From positions 42,029 through 106,028 of the forward strand of contig NZ_JOKH01000010.1 in the NCBI RefSeq assembly GCF_000722635.1: DNA of 64,000 bases, in the 5' to 3' direction. Positions 27,725 to 36,529 of this stretch are shown in pieces (position 1 is the stretch's first letter; each line of letters starts with the position of its first letter). The position numbers were made by a program, and so were the translations under genes. Below the pieces are notes generated by a model that saw only the letters and a program-made list of their open reading frames with translations, did not search any database and was not told where the DNA came from. This stretch comes from Endozoicomonas numazuensis (GTDB lineage Bacteria; Pseudomonadota; Gammaproteobacteria; Pseudomonadales; Endozoicomonadaceae).

Positions 27725-28303
27725 TTACACTTCCCTTGCCCAGCTTCCGGCTTTCAACTTCCAGCTTCCAGCTTTTGAAAGCGCTATGGCATTTTCGTCT
27801 TTACCAGACAAAAGAGGTGCTTCACCATTGGCCAATGGCCACTTTATCGCAAGGTCGGGGTCGTTCCAGGCAATACTCATGTCATGTTCTGGTGCGTAAT
27901 AATCGGTACACTTGTAAACAAAGTCAGCGCTTTCGCTGGTGACATAAAAGCCATGAGCAAAACCTTCTGGTACCCAGAGCATGCGTTTGTTTTCTGTAGA
28001 AAGATAAACGCCGTGCCATTGTCCGTATGTTTCAGAGTTTTTTCTCAAGTCAACGGCTACATCAAAGACTTCTCCGTGAATCACTCTCACGAGCTTTCCC
28101 TGAGTGTTTTGAGTCTGAATGTGCAGGCCTCTTAATATGCCTTGTTTGGATCGACTATGGTTATCTTGCACAAAATGGCTGGGAAGTCCAAGTGCTTCAA
28201 ACTTTTTGGCCTGCCAGGTTTCCATGAAAAAGCCGCGTTCATCACCAAACACCTGAGGTTCAATAATTTTCAGACCTTTAATGCCTGTTTCGCTGACTTT
28301 CAT
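27725..28303 (-). CDS. rfbC: dTDP-4-dehydrorhamnose 3,5-epimerase
   Basis: Cupin epimerase making dTDP-4-dehydro-L-rhamnose. It has IEPQVFGDERGFFMETW, FVQDNHSRSKQGILRGLH (catalytic His), DVAVDLRKNSETYGQW and VPEGFAHGFYV. At 192 aa it is slightly longer than usual (~180); the extra C-terminus reads as a near-repeat (KAGSWKL/KAGSWAR) produced by a small tandem repeat of CAGCTTCC-type units at the gene end. Rhamnose is therefore a likely capsule constituent. Confidence 0.95.
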   Translation of the reverse strand: MKVSETGIKGLKIIEPQVFGDERGFFMETWQAKKFEALGLPSHFVQDNHSRSKQGILRGLHIQTQNTQGKLVRVIHGEVFDVAVDLRKNSETYGQWHGVYLSTENKRMLWVPEGFAHGFYVTSESADFVYKCTDYYAPEHDMSIAWNDPDLAIKWPLANGEAPLLSGKDENAIALSKAGSWKLKAGSWAREV

Positions 28304-28422
28304 TCTATTTTGCCTTATCTAACGAGGGGACGTTTGCAATTTCGAGTGGGATTATAACGTCTATTGGGCAATAGAGCCCACTGAGCTATCTGTCACTATT
28401 ATAAACACAGCCGTTTGGAGAA

Positions 28423-28452
28423 AGCTGAGGTAGACTTTTGTCCATCTCAGCT
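28423..28452 (-). terminator. Hairpin between kpsD and rfbC (possible attenuator)
   Basis: On the minus strand AGCTGAGATGGAC-AAAA-GTCTACCTCAGCT forms a 13-bp stem with two G-U pairs, 27 bp after the kpsD stop. No T-tract follows, so it may be a processing or partial-termination site separating the export genes from the sugar genes rather than a full terminator. Confidence 0.45.
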
Positions 28453-28479
28453 GAAATCAGGTATTTGCAGAAGTTTATG

Positions 28480-30129
28480 TTAAAGGCTCAGTACCACTGC
28501 AGTACTCATGGCCACTTGGTAGATAACCTGCATGATATCACTGGTGTACTGCATGGTTTTCTCATCAGCTTGTGGCATGACAAGAATCTCGTCGCCGGGT
28601 TTAACATCATATTGTGCTAAACCGCTGCTGAACCAGCCGTCTTTGTACTCTATACGTGAAATGGTACCGTCACGGTGCAGAATCAATACACGGGATTGAT
28701 CAGCTTTTTGAGAATAACCACCCGCTGCAGACACGTAATCGTTAATCGTTTTGCCATTGTCAAAGACCATGGCGTTAGGGAACATGACTTCGCCATAAAT
28801 CTGGATCAAAACCGTTTTATTGGGAATAACGATTTTGTCTTGATCTTTTAGCAGCACATCCAGGCGAGTTTCGTTCTGCCCCAAGAGCACTTGACCACGA
28901 GGTTCAGCCTTACGGGCTCTTTCTACAAATTGCAAAATGGATTCTGCGTCAGCTTTCCTCAAGTTGGCTTCACCAATACTCTTGCTTCTTGCAGACAGCG
29001 CAGCTTGTTCTAATTGCTGTAACTGAACTTCTAACATGCCCTTCTGACGTTTGGCTACGGACTCCCGGAACAATTGCATGGCTTCCATATTGGAGCGGTC
29101 GTTAGGTGTAAGGCGTGACATTAAGTCTTTAATGGTGCTGCCATAAGGCAGGATATAGATCGCCTGACCATTGTGCTCTCCTTCAACAGAAACGCTGATG
29201 GTGCCAGGCATTTTGTCAGAAACAACGGTGACTTCATCACCGCTCTGAAGCTGAACTTCTGCGGTGGCTGTAATGGGCAGGTATTCAACGTTGCGTTTGG
29301 CCATTTGATTTCTGGCAATACGAACGTGGGTGGCTTCAGGGAGTACACCCACCATGTCCAGGGCACTTCTGAGGGAGGTTTGACCATCGGCAAACTCAAT
29401 CTGAACCGGGTTTTCCACGAGTCCATCAAAGGCAGCTACACCTTGTCGTGTTTTGACTACAAGCGTATCGCCATCACCCAATTGAACTTGTTCAATACTG
29501 CCAGACAGCAGAAATTCATAGAGATTAAAGGTAGCTCTTGTCTCGCCGTTTCGTTTTAATTCGACATTCAAATAACTGCCAGACTCTGGACGAATGCCTC
29601 CGGCTTTTGCCAGAAAGGCTAATATCGAATCGGATGAAAATCCGCCGTACAGCCCAGGTGACTTAACAAACCCGGTTACAAATAGTTTTACCGGTTCTGC
29701 TGCATTCAAGCTGGCGTATAGATTCACGTTTTTCTGGTAAACGCTACGCACTTTTTTCTCAATAACTTTATTGAGGTCTTTGTTGGCAACACCTTGCAGT
29801 TGGACTGGGCCGACCTGGGGAATAAAAACATTACCCTGAGCATCAACCGTGAGCTCTACTGAGACTTCATAGGCCCCCCACATTTGCAGAGTCACACGAT
29901 CGCCAATTGCCAGAGTGTATTCCGGGTTGAATCCTTTAAATTCTGCTTGTTTGAACCCTGCAAATAAATTTTGTCCGAACACTGGACGCTGTGTAACGTT
30001 TTCAACCAGTTCTGGACCCGCTGTTTCCGTGTCAGAAGATTTGGGGATTGCTGTAGTGGCAAGAGAAGTGGCAGAAGCAGCCATGCTCAGCATAAGAGCG
30101 GCTGTTGATGTAACGAGTGTAAGTTTCAT
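28480..30129 (-). CDS. kpsD: Capsule export outer-membrane/periplasmic protein KpsD
   Basis: Periplasmic/outer-membrane polysaccharide export protein that, with KpsE, bridges the ABC transporter to the surface. The 549 aa match E. coli KpsD (about 558). It has a signal peptide (first ~24 residues, LMLSMAASATSLA), the Poly_export segment GFNPEYTLAIGDRVTLQMWG, then SLBB-type units (KLFVTGFVKSPGLYGGF; LIQIYGEVMFPNAMVF with NDYVSAAGGYSQKADQSRV). A helical stretch (~365-430) lies between. It is the fourth gene after the ops element. Confidence 0.95.
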   Translation of the reverse strand: MKLTLVTSTAALMLSMAASATSLATTAIPKSSDTETAGPELVENVTQRPVFGQNLFAGFKQAEFKGFNPEYTLAIGDRVTLQMWGAYEVSVELTVDAQGNVFIPQVGPVQLQGVANKDLNKVIEKKVRSVYQKNVNLYASLNAAEPVKLFVTGFVKSPGLYGGFSSDSILAFLAKAGGIRPESGSYLNVELKRNGETRATFNLYEFLLSGSIEQVQLGDGDTLVVKTRQGVAAFDGLVENPVQIEFADGQTSLRSALDMVGVLPEATHVRIARNQMAKRNVEYLPITATAEVQLQSGDEVTVVSDKMPGTISVSVEGEHNGQAIYILPYGSTIKDLMSRLTPNDRSNMEAMQLFRESVAKRQKGMLEVQLQQLEQAALSARSKSIGEANLRKADAESILQFVERARKAEPRGQVLLGQNETRLDVLLKDQDKIVIPNKTVLIQIYGEVMFPNAMVFDNGKTINDYVSAAGGYSQKADQSRVLILHRDGTISRIEYKDGWFSSGLAQYDVKPGDEILVMPQADEKTMQYTSDIMQVIYQVAMSTAVVLSL

Positions 30130-30188
30130 AATTTTATAATCTGGAAAGGCGAAAGTGCTTTAACGAAATGTTTATTATTAAAATATCG

Positions 30189-31430
30189 TTAGTCTCGGTG
30201 TTCGTAGACCGTGGCACGAATCATACGAGCCAGGGCAAAAATCATAAGCAGAATCAGTAATAGGTTAGTGAGGGAGTAGGCCACTCTGGGGTATTTGGCA
30301 TCTTGAGCCTGGTAGGGGCTACTGACTACAACCAGTTGCTTGAGCTTACGGCTGGCTTCAGTACGGGTGCTTTCCAGAGCAACCAGTGCAGAGGTATAGG
30401 CTTGAGTCGCCAGGTCAAGGTCCAACTGTAATTCTTGTTGTCTGGCTGCAAGGTCGTTGATTGATGTGGCATCACCGTCAACCAGTTTGTCTTTTTCAGT
30501 CGTAATCTGTGACTGAAGGGCCCGAATCCGCTGTCGCAATGTGATGACTTGTACTGAATTTTCATTCAGGTAAGAAGTCAGTGTCTGCAGCTCGGTTTGG
30601 TTTCTGATCAGTTCACTTTGAAGCTCATTCATAATGCCGCTAAGGGCAGCACCTTGTTCTTCAACGCTTAATAATCCGGTTTCGTTCTGGAAGTTCAGCA
30701 GCCTGCGAGTGAAATCTTTGAGCCTTTGTCCTGCCAGCTCAACTTCTGAACGGACAAATTTCAGTTGTTCATTGGCCATGTTATGGCTTATTTCATTTAC
30801 AAAGCTTTCACTCTTCAAGAGAATCAGGTCGGTGACTTCTTTGGTGAATTCTGGTTCAAAGCCTTGAACCTCCATATCCAGCATGCCATTGGTATCATTG
30901 TATCGAACATTGATATGGGTGCGATAAAAGTCAAGAAAGTCTTCCTGACTGGCAGACGGCGAAAGTCTTGAAATCCAGTCAGCAGATTCAATGTAGTGTT
31001 GCTTCAAGGCGATGTTTTCATCAAGGTAATCCAGCATATCCGGTGACTGTATAAAGGTCTCCAGAATCCGTTGGTCATTACTGGCCTGCGGGGTAACACC
31101 AAACAAACTCAGGCCTTCAATGGAGCCGCCGCCTGAGTCACTTTTCTCGATCAGAAAGCTGGTTTCCGACACATAGCGATCAGATGCAATAATTGTGAAA
31201 TAAAAGGCACAGAGTAACCAGGGGATAACAACAATAGCGGTAAACCACCGGCCTGTTTGATGTTGTAGCAAGGCAGCCCTTAGTTTTTGAACAGGCTTTA
31301 GCTTCTTTAACCTTTTCTCAATACGATAAAGAGGTTTAGAAGAGTCTCTATTCTTGGTTTCAGGTGCGGGGCCTTTGCCTTGCGTGGAAGTGTTTTCTTG
31401 TATTGGCGGAGCTTGAATAGTGTCTGGCAT
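30189..31430 (-). CDS. kpsE: Capsule export inner-membrane protein KpsE
   Basis: Polysaccharide co-polymerase-type adaptor (PCP-3) linking the KpsMT transporter to KpsD. It is 413 aa with a cytoplasmic basic N-terminus, TM1 near 65-88 (AIVVIPWLLCAFYFTIIAS), a periplasmic coiled coil (~215-350, including ELQTLTSYLNENSVQVITLR) and TM2 near the end (YSLTNLLLILLMIFALARMI). RYVSETSFLIEKSD after TM1 is the conserved family start of the periplasmic domain. It lies 23 bp after kpsT. Confidence 0.93.
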   Translation of the reverse strand: MPDTIQAPPIQENTSTQGKGPAPETKNRDSSKPLYRIEKRLKKLKPVQKLRAALLQHQTGRWFTAIVVIPWLLCAFYFTIIASDRYVSETSFLIEKSDSGGGSIEGLSLFGVTPQASNDQRILETFIQSPDMLDYLDENIALKQHYIESADWISRLSPSASQEDFLDFYRTHINVRYNDTNGMLDMEVQGFEPEFTKEVTDLILLKSESFVNEISHNMANEQLKFVRSEVELAGQRLKDFTRRLLNFQNETGLLSVEEQGAALSGIMNELQSELIRNQTELQTLTSYLNENSVQVITLRQRIRALQSQITTEKDKLVDGDATSINDLAARQQELQLDLDLATQAYTSALVALESTRTEASRKLKQLVVVSSPYQAQDAKYPRVAYSLTNLLLILLMIFALARMIRATVYEHRD

Positions 31431-31453
31431 TTTATAGTGGTCAGGATAAGGAG

Positions 31454-32107
31454 TTACATGGAGTTATAAGCGTCAATGGCATCATCTATTGTGTCATGAA
31501 CATGGATCGATCCATCTTTTATAAAAATGCCAATATCGCACTGCCGCTTTAGCTCATTAATGTTGTGTGAGACAAAAAGAAAGTTAGCAATACCTTTTTT
31601 GGCGTCGAAGGTTTTTTTGCATTTTTCCTTGAATCGTTTGTCACCGACTGCTGTCAATTCATCGATTAGGTAGTAATCAAAGTCAAAAGCCATGCTGACT
31701 GCGAAAGAAAATTTTGAACGCATCCCTGATGAGTAACTCTTAAGGGGCATCTCAAAAAAGTCACCTAGTTCAGAAAAGCTTTTAATGTAGTCAAGTTTTT
31801 CTCTGATTTCTGACTTGTCTTTTCCGTAGATCCGGCAAATAAACTCAGCGTTTTCGCGGCCTGTCATGCTTCCCTGATAACCAGAGAGCCCAAGTGGCCA
31901 TGACACATTGCCTTCGATTTTGATGGAACCCCTATTTGGAAAGTCAACACCCGCAAGGAGTCTCATTAAAGTAGACTTGCCGCTGCCGTTGGCGCCAAAC
32001 ACGCCAATGTTTTTATCGCCAGGCAGGGTCAGATTAATATCTTTAAGTATGTAATGCCGACCCTGAGGGGTAGGGTAGTATTTAGTAACGTTGTTGAAAG
32101 TGATCAT
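31454..32107 (-). CDS. kpsT: Capsule ABC transporter ATPase KpsT
   Basis: ATPase subunit that energises export of the lipid-linked capsule chain. It has Walker A GVFGANGSGKSTLMRL near residue 40, signature LKSYSSGMRSKFSFAV, Walker B YYLIDELTAVGD and FVSHNINEL (switch His). I place the start at 32107 (MITFNNVTKYYP, 217 aa), overlapping the kpsM stop by 4 bp (ATGA); a longer frame exists upstream but that sequence is the kpsM 3' end. Confidence 0.95.
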   Translation of the reverse strand: MITFNNVTKYYPTPQGRHYILKDINLTLPGDKNIGVFGANGSGKSTLMRLLAGVDFPNRGSIKIEGNVSWPLGLSGYQGSMTGRENAEFICRIYGKDKSEIREKLDYIKSFSELGDFFEMPLKSYSSGMRSKFSFAVSMAFDFDYYLIDELTAVGDKRFKEKCKKTFDAKKGIANFLFVSHNINELKRQCDIGIFIKDGSIHVHDTIDDAIDAYNSM

Positions 32108-32883
32108 TGAGTTAACATCTTGCGCCAATTCGCTCTGAGCATTAATAAGCCCAAAGTCAAGGATGCCAATGCCCATAGTTCCAGATATTCAAGGCTAAGT
32201 AAGCTGGTATCGTAATCGTATGAAAAACTGGAGCGCATGAACTCAAAAACATGGATCAATGGGTTCCATAGCAAAAGCTCTTGTGCATTCGCAGGAAGTT
32301 CATTGATGGAGAAAAAGGTACCGGAAATAAACATCAGCGGCCTGAGTAAGGCCGGTATGAATTTACCCGGTTCGGGGTAAAGCGTATTGATTACACCGAA
32401 TATTAAACCTAAACCGAATGCAATGATGCTGAGCAGAATGTAGGCGTAAATAAAAATCAGGCTGTTCACAAGACTGACTTTGTATCCTACCCACCAGGTA
32501 ATCAGTATGATTACAACCAGTACAATAAATGATGTAACAAATTCTAGAGCGAAACGAGTTAAGAATGTATCAAATACCCTGACTTGCCGATAGATAAGAA
32601 GATTTTTATTGGCGTTGACTGCACTCATTGACTGCATTATTACTTTCTTAAAATACAAAAAAGGTGCAATACCTGTTGCCAGGAAAAGTGGGATTTCCAG
32701 GCCTCCGACAGAGCTTCTTCCACCAAAGTAAAAGAGCCCCATGAAAACGGCTATTTGAAGCAGCGGCTCAATAAAGGCCCAGGCAATGCCAAGCCGGTAT
32801 GCACCAAAGCGGGTTTTGAGCTCCCTGATCAGTAGTGCATGAAGTACTGCGATTTGAATTTTTAATGGTGATCTGGCTTGCAT
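32104..32883 (-). CDS. kpsM: Capsule ABC transporter permease KpsM
   Basis: Integral membrane half of the capsule exporter. From the ATG at 32883 (MQARSPLKIQIAVLHALLIREL) it is 259 aa, the E. coli KpsM length, with RFGAYRLGIAWAFIEPLLQI and about six TM helices of the ABC2_membrane type; KFIPALLRPLMFISGTFFSI is the conserved late motif. A TTG at 32982 in the same frame would add 33 implausible residues reaching into the leader. It is the first gene of the locus, 111 bp downstream of the ops element. Confidence 0.95.
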   Translation of the reverse strand: MQARSPLKIQIAVLHALLIRELKTRFGAYRLGIAWAFIEPLLQIAVFMGLFYFGGRSSVGGLEIPLFLATGIAPFLYFKKVIMQSMSAVNANKNLLIYRQVRVFDTFLTRFALEFVTSFIVLVVIILITWWVGYKVSLVNSLIFIYAYILLSIIAFGLGLIFGVINTLYPEPGKFIPALLRPLMFISGTFFSINELPANAQELLLWNPLIHVFEFMRSSFSYDYDTSLLSLEYLELWALASLTLGLLMLRANWRKMLTQ

Positions 32884-32993
32884 ATTGAATTTAGATCTGA
32901 GGGGGTTTCGCTCAGGCCATTGTTTAATAATGAGGAGCGGGAATGTTTTAAGTAAAGGTTGGCCTGTGCGGCAGCACGGCAATCATATTTGGG

Positions 32994-33005
32994 CACGCTA
33001 CCGCC
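32994..33005 (-). promoter_or_regulatory. ops element (RfaH recruitment site, JUMPStart)
   Basis: On the minus strand the exact 12-mer GGCGGTAGCGTG occurs in the kpsM leader. This is the ops pause sequence where RfaH loads on RNA polymerase to suppress Rho and increase processivity in long capsule and LPS operons. Its orientation and its position just before the first gene fit perfectly. I could not pick a confident -35/-10 upstream. Confidence 0.9.
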
Positions 33006-33715
33006 CATCAGTCTTTGTCCTGGTCGCTAAAGTGTTCGAAAAGGACGCGCATATGCAGAAACAGCGCAGCAATAAATTTGGCGCAAATTTAAGTTATTTG
33101 ACCTAATTAGGAAATAGTGTCTTTTCGCAGTTGTTTAATATGTGAATATGTGCGTCTGTCGTATTACTTGTGATAAAAGATGGTTTTCAGGGTAAATTGA
33201 GCCTGAAATAAAAAGGAGGTTACGAATAGGTGGTGTATCTTTTGTTCCCTTTATCCGCTGAATCATATTCTCTTCCATAGAATGCAGTAGTATTTGTCGC
33301 GGAATATATACGACATGTACACCTAATGCAAGTGCTGTCGTCTTTATAGATCTATGATTTACGATACTACTGTGAATTTGTGAATATAACAACAAATCGT
33401 CGTGTAATGTAAGTGAGTTTTTAGACGTTCAAAGGTAAGCTGTCTGTTGCTCTAATCAGTTTAAAGGTCGCTCTGATGTTGTTTTAGGGGGGAATTCATA
33501 TTTTTCCTCAAATAAAGGCTATTCATTTTGTACAAAGAGTAAGTCAATCTGTATTTTTCAAGCATTTTTATTGGCATTTAAAAAGTATACTTAGATATTT
33601 TTTAAAGAGGTGGAATCTTATAAAAATGAGTTGTTGATATATTTGTTTTTATCTACCACTGATATTTAAATTCTGATAAAAAGAAAGGAATAAAAATACT
33701 AAATCGGAGCGCCCC
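33006..33715. other. 710-bp divergent intergenic region
   Basis: AT-rich spacer between the capsule leader (minus) and the glutamine-synthetase-like gene (plus). It must contain promoters for both directions, but no clean sigma-70 hexamer pair stood out. Open frames here have no family resemblance. Confidence 0.6.
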
Positions 33716-35081
33716 ATGCCAAGCCCCAGGGATGTCAGGACGGTAGAGGATGCTAGGAGGCTGACTCATGTCAAAGTGGGCCTTTTCGATAACTATGGTG
33801 TGCTTTTGGGTAAGTACATGAGCAAAGGCAAGTTCTTTGCTTCTTTGGAGAAAGGTTTTTCTTTTTGTGATGTGATTCTTGGATGGGATACCAAGGATCA
33901 ATTGTACGACAATGTCTACTATACGGGTTGGCATACGGGTTATCCAGATGCTCCTGTTCGTATTTTGCCTGAAAGCTGTCGCGAACTACCGCTTTGAGAA
34001 CGGCATGCTTTTCTTTCTTGCCGAATTTTCGGGTGACGCTGAATCACTCTGCCCAAGAGGCACCCTTCGCAGGGTCATTGAAAAGGCGGAAGATCTGGGC
34101 TTTGAAGTCAGCTCTGCTTTTGAGTACGAATTTTTTCTATTTAAAGAGACCCCTGATTCGGTTCGTGAGAAAGGTTTTCAAAATCTAAAGCCTATTACTC
34201 CGGACTGGTTTGGTTATTCAGTGTTGAGAAACTCCGTTCATTCGGAGCTCTATCATCAGATTCTTGATATGGCGGAGGTGATGGACTTTCCCATTGAGGG
34301 GATTTACACCGAGACGGGACCAGGGGTGATTGAAGCTGCGATTACCGTCGATTCTGCTCGTAATGCTGCCGATAAAGCCGCTCTTTTTAAAACCTTTCTG
34401 AAAGTACTCGCCCAGCGCAATGGAATGATGGCTACCTTTATGGCGAATATGGCGAAGTGGTCGGCAGATTACCCAGGGCAGAGTGGTCATATCCATATCT
34501 CTTTGAAAGACACTCAGTCCGGCGAGTCTGTTTTTCATGATCCTTCCAATCCCCATCAGATCAGCAAACTCCAGCGACACTTTATTGCTGGTCAGCAGAG
34601 GCTCATGCCTGATTACCTCTGTATGGTTGCTCCTACCGTTAACAGTTATACCCGAATGGTTCCTGGCTTCTGGGCTCCAACCCATGCTACCTGGGGAGTC
34701 AAGAATCGGATAACGGCACTCAGAGTAATTTCTGGTTCTGAGCATTCTCAACACATTGAATATCGTGTTGCCCCAGTCGATGCTAATCCTTATCTCGCTC
34801 TTGCTGCAGCCCTGGCATCGGGTTTGGGAGGTATCGCCAATGAGTGGGAGCCAGAGCCTCAGGTTAAAGGCAATGCCTACGAGCAAAATCATTCATCTGA
34901 GCTAGCCTTACCCTCGACACTCTGGGAGGCGTCACAAAAGTTCAAGCAATCGTCTTTTGCCCGTGAGTGGCTGGGTGATGCCTTTGTTGATCATTTTGCG
35001 GCTTCCCGAGAGTGGGAAGAAAGGGAATTCAGAAAACATATTACTGATTGGGAATTGGATCGTTACTTCGAAATCATATGA
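33716..35081 (+). pseudogene. Glutamine-synthetase-like (gamma-glutamyl-amine ligase) gene, frameshifted
   Basis: GS-family ligase of the PuuA/IpuC kind, which gamma-glutamylates amines with ATP. Residues 1-91 (VKVGLFDNYGVLLGKYMSKG, GWHTGYPDAPVRILPESCREL) read in one frame, then the frame shifts by one extra base near 33989 (CCGCTTTGAGAAC where CCGTTTGAGAAC is expected) and continues as FENGMLFFLAEFSGD to the end. The second part has the metal/substrate motifs SAFEYEFFLF, GQSGHIHISL and the ATP-binding NRITALRVI. All else is intact at normal length (~455 codons), so it is either a fresh pseudogene or a base-calling error. GGAG precedes the ATG. Confidence 0.88.
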
Positions 35082-35093
35082 CTCGGGCTGAAT

Positions 35094-36482
35094 ATGGAAT
35101 CAATCCAGAAAACTGTTTCTCCGGTAGATGGCTCAATTTATGTAGAGCGTGAGTTGGCCAGCGGCGACCAGGTCGATAAAACCCTTCTGCGTGCTCTGAG
35201 TGCTCAAGAGCAATGGCGAAGCTTACCGCTGGAAGAAAGGGTTGCTCTATGTAGTCGGGCTGTAGACTGCTTTGTTGATAATAAAGATCAAATAGCGGAT
35301 GAAATTACCTGGCAGATGGGTCGACCTATTCAATTTAGTGGCGGTGAGGTTTCAGGTTTTGAAGAGCGTGCACGCTTTATGCTGGATGCAGCAAGTTCTG
35401 CTTTAAAGCCCATTGTCTTGCCCAAGCGAAGGGGGTTTGATCGTTATATTAAAAGGGAGCCTTTGGGAGTGGTTCTGGTCATAGCTCCCTGGAATTATCC
35501 TTATCTCACCGCTGTGAATTCAATCGTACCGGCGTTAGTCGCCGGTAATGCTGTCATCATAAAGCATTCAGCTCAAACACCTCTTTGTGCTGAACGAATG
35601 GTTGAGGCGTTTCTTAAAGCAGGTGTGCCTGAAGGTGTGTTTCAGTTCCTTCATATGTCTCATGAAGAAACACGACACCTTATTCAGTCGGGTGGTGTAC
35701 GACATGTCGCTTTTACTGGTTCAGTACCGGCAGGAAAAGAGATAGAAAAGGCTGCTGCTGGCCAGTTTATTAGTGTAGGCCTCGAACTGGGGGGGAAAGA
35801 CCCTGCCTATATTCGTGAAGATGCTGATCTGGATGTTGCGGTTGAATCTGTCCTTGATGGTGTATTTTTCAATTCCGGGCAGTCGTGTTGTGGCATTGAG
35901 CGGATTTATGTTCATCAGTCCATATACGACGATTTTCTCAAGAGAGCTGAAACGTTTGTGAATCAATACAAGCTGGGGCCTGCTCACAATCCTGAAACCA
36001 CATTGGGCCCCATGGTCAGAACCAGTGCTGCGGAGTTTGTCAGGCAGCAGGTTGCAGAGGCTGTAGAACAGGGCGCTCAAAAGCTGATTAATGAGAAAAA
36101 ATTCCCTCAGTCAAATTCGGGAACGCCTTATCTTGCTCCCCAGCTGTTGGTTAATGTGAACCATTCCATGCGTATTATGCATGAGGAAAGCTTCGGGCCG
36201 GTTGCGGGTATTATGAAGGTCTCTTCTGATGAAGAAGCAATGAAGTTAATGAATGACAGTGATTTTGGTCTGACTGCAGCAATTTATACTCAGGACCTGG
36301 AGAAGGGGGTGGAGCTGGGTGATCAGATTGAAACAGGCACATTTTTTATCAATCGGTGTGACTATCTCGACCCTTCTTTAGCCTGGACTGGCGTGAAGCA
36401 GTCCGGGAGGGGATGTACATTATCAGAATTGGGTTTTGAGGCTGTTACTCGTCCCAAGTCTTATCATGTTAAGCAGGTTTGA
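35094..36482 (+). CDS. NAD(P)-dependent aldehyde dehydrogenase
   Basis: A 462-aa ALDH-superfamily enzyme oxidising an aldehyde to the acid. Motifs: VVLVIAPWNYPYLTAVN (coenzyme-binding Asn), VAFTGSVPAGKEI, GLELGGKDPAYI (general-base Glu) and FFNSGQSCCGIERIY (nucleophilic Cys), then EESFGPVAGI. It starts 12 bp after the GS-like gene and precedes an iron alcohol dehydrogenase, so the three probably convert an amine or amino alcohol through gamma-glutamyl intermediates. The exact substrate is not determinable from sequence. Confidence 0.93.
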   Translation: MESIQKTVSPVDGSIYVERELASGDQVDKTLLRALSAQEQWRSLPLEERVALCSRAVDCFVDNKDQIADEITWQMGRPIQFSGGEVSGFEERARFMLDAASSALKPIVLPKRRGFDRYIKREPLGVVLVIAPWNYPYLTAVNSIVPALVAGNAVIIKHSAQTPLCAERMVEAFLKAGVPEGVFQFLHMSHEETRHLIQSGGVRHVAFTGSVPAGKEIEKAAAGQFISVGLELGGKDPAYIREDADLDVAVESVLDGVFFNSGQSCCGIERIYVHQSIYDDFLKRAETFVNQYKLGPAHNPETTLGPMVRTSAAEFVRQQVAEAVEQGAQKLINEKKFPQSNSGTPYLAPQLLVNVNHSMRIMHEESFGPVAGIMKVSSDEEAMKLMNDSDFGLTAAIYTQDLEKGVELGDQIETGTFFINRCDYLDPSLAWTGVKQSGRGCTLSELGFEAVTRPKSYHVKQV

Positions 36483-36529
36483 GTGTGTGTGAAGTGGCTT
36501 TGTCGGGATATCTATAGCGGGAGCGTTTT

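Noticed and set aside
33135-33395. 86-codon frame in the kpsM/GS intergenic region
   Set aside because: No ribosome site, no family resemblance and AT-rich composition; treated as spacer.
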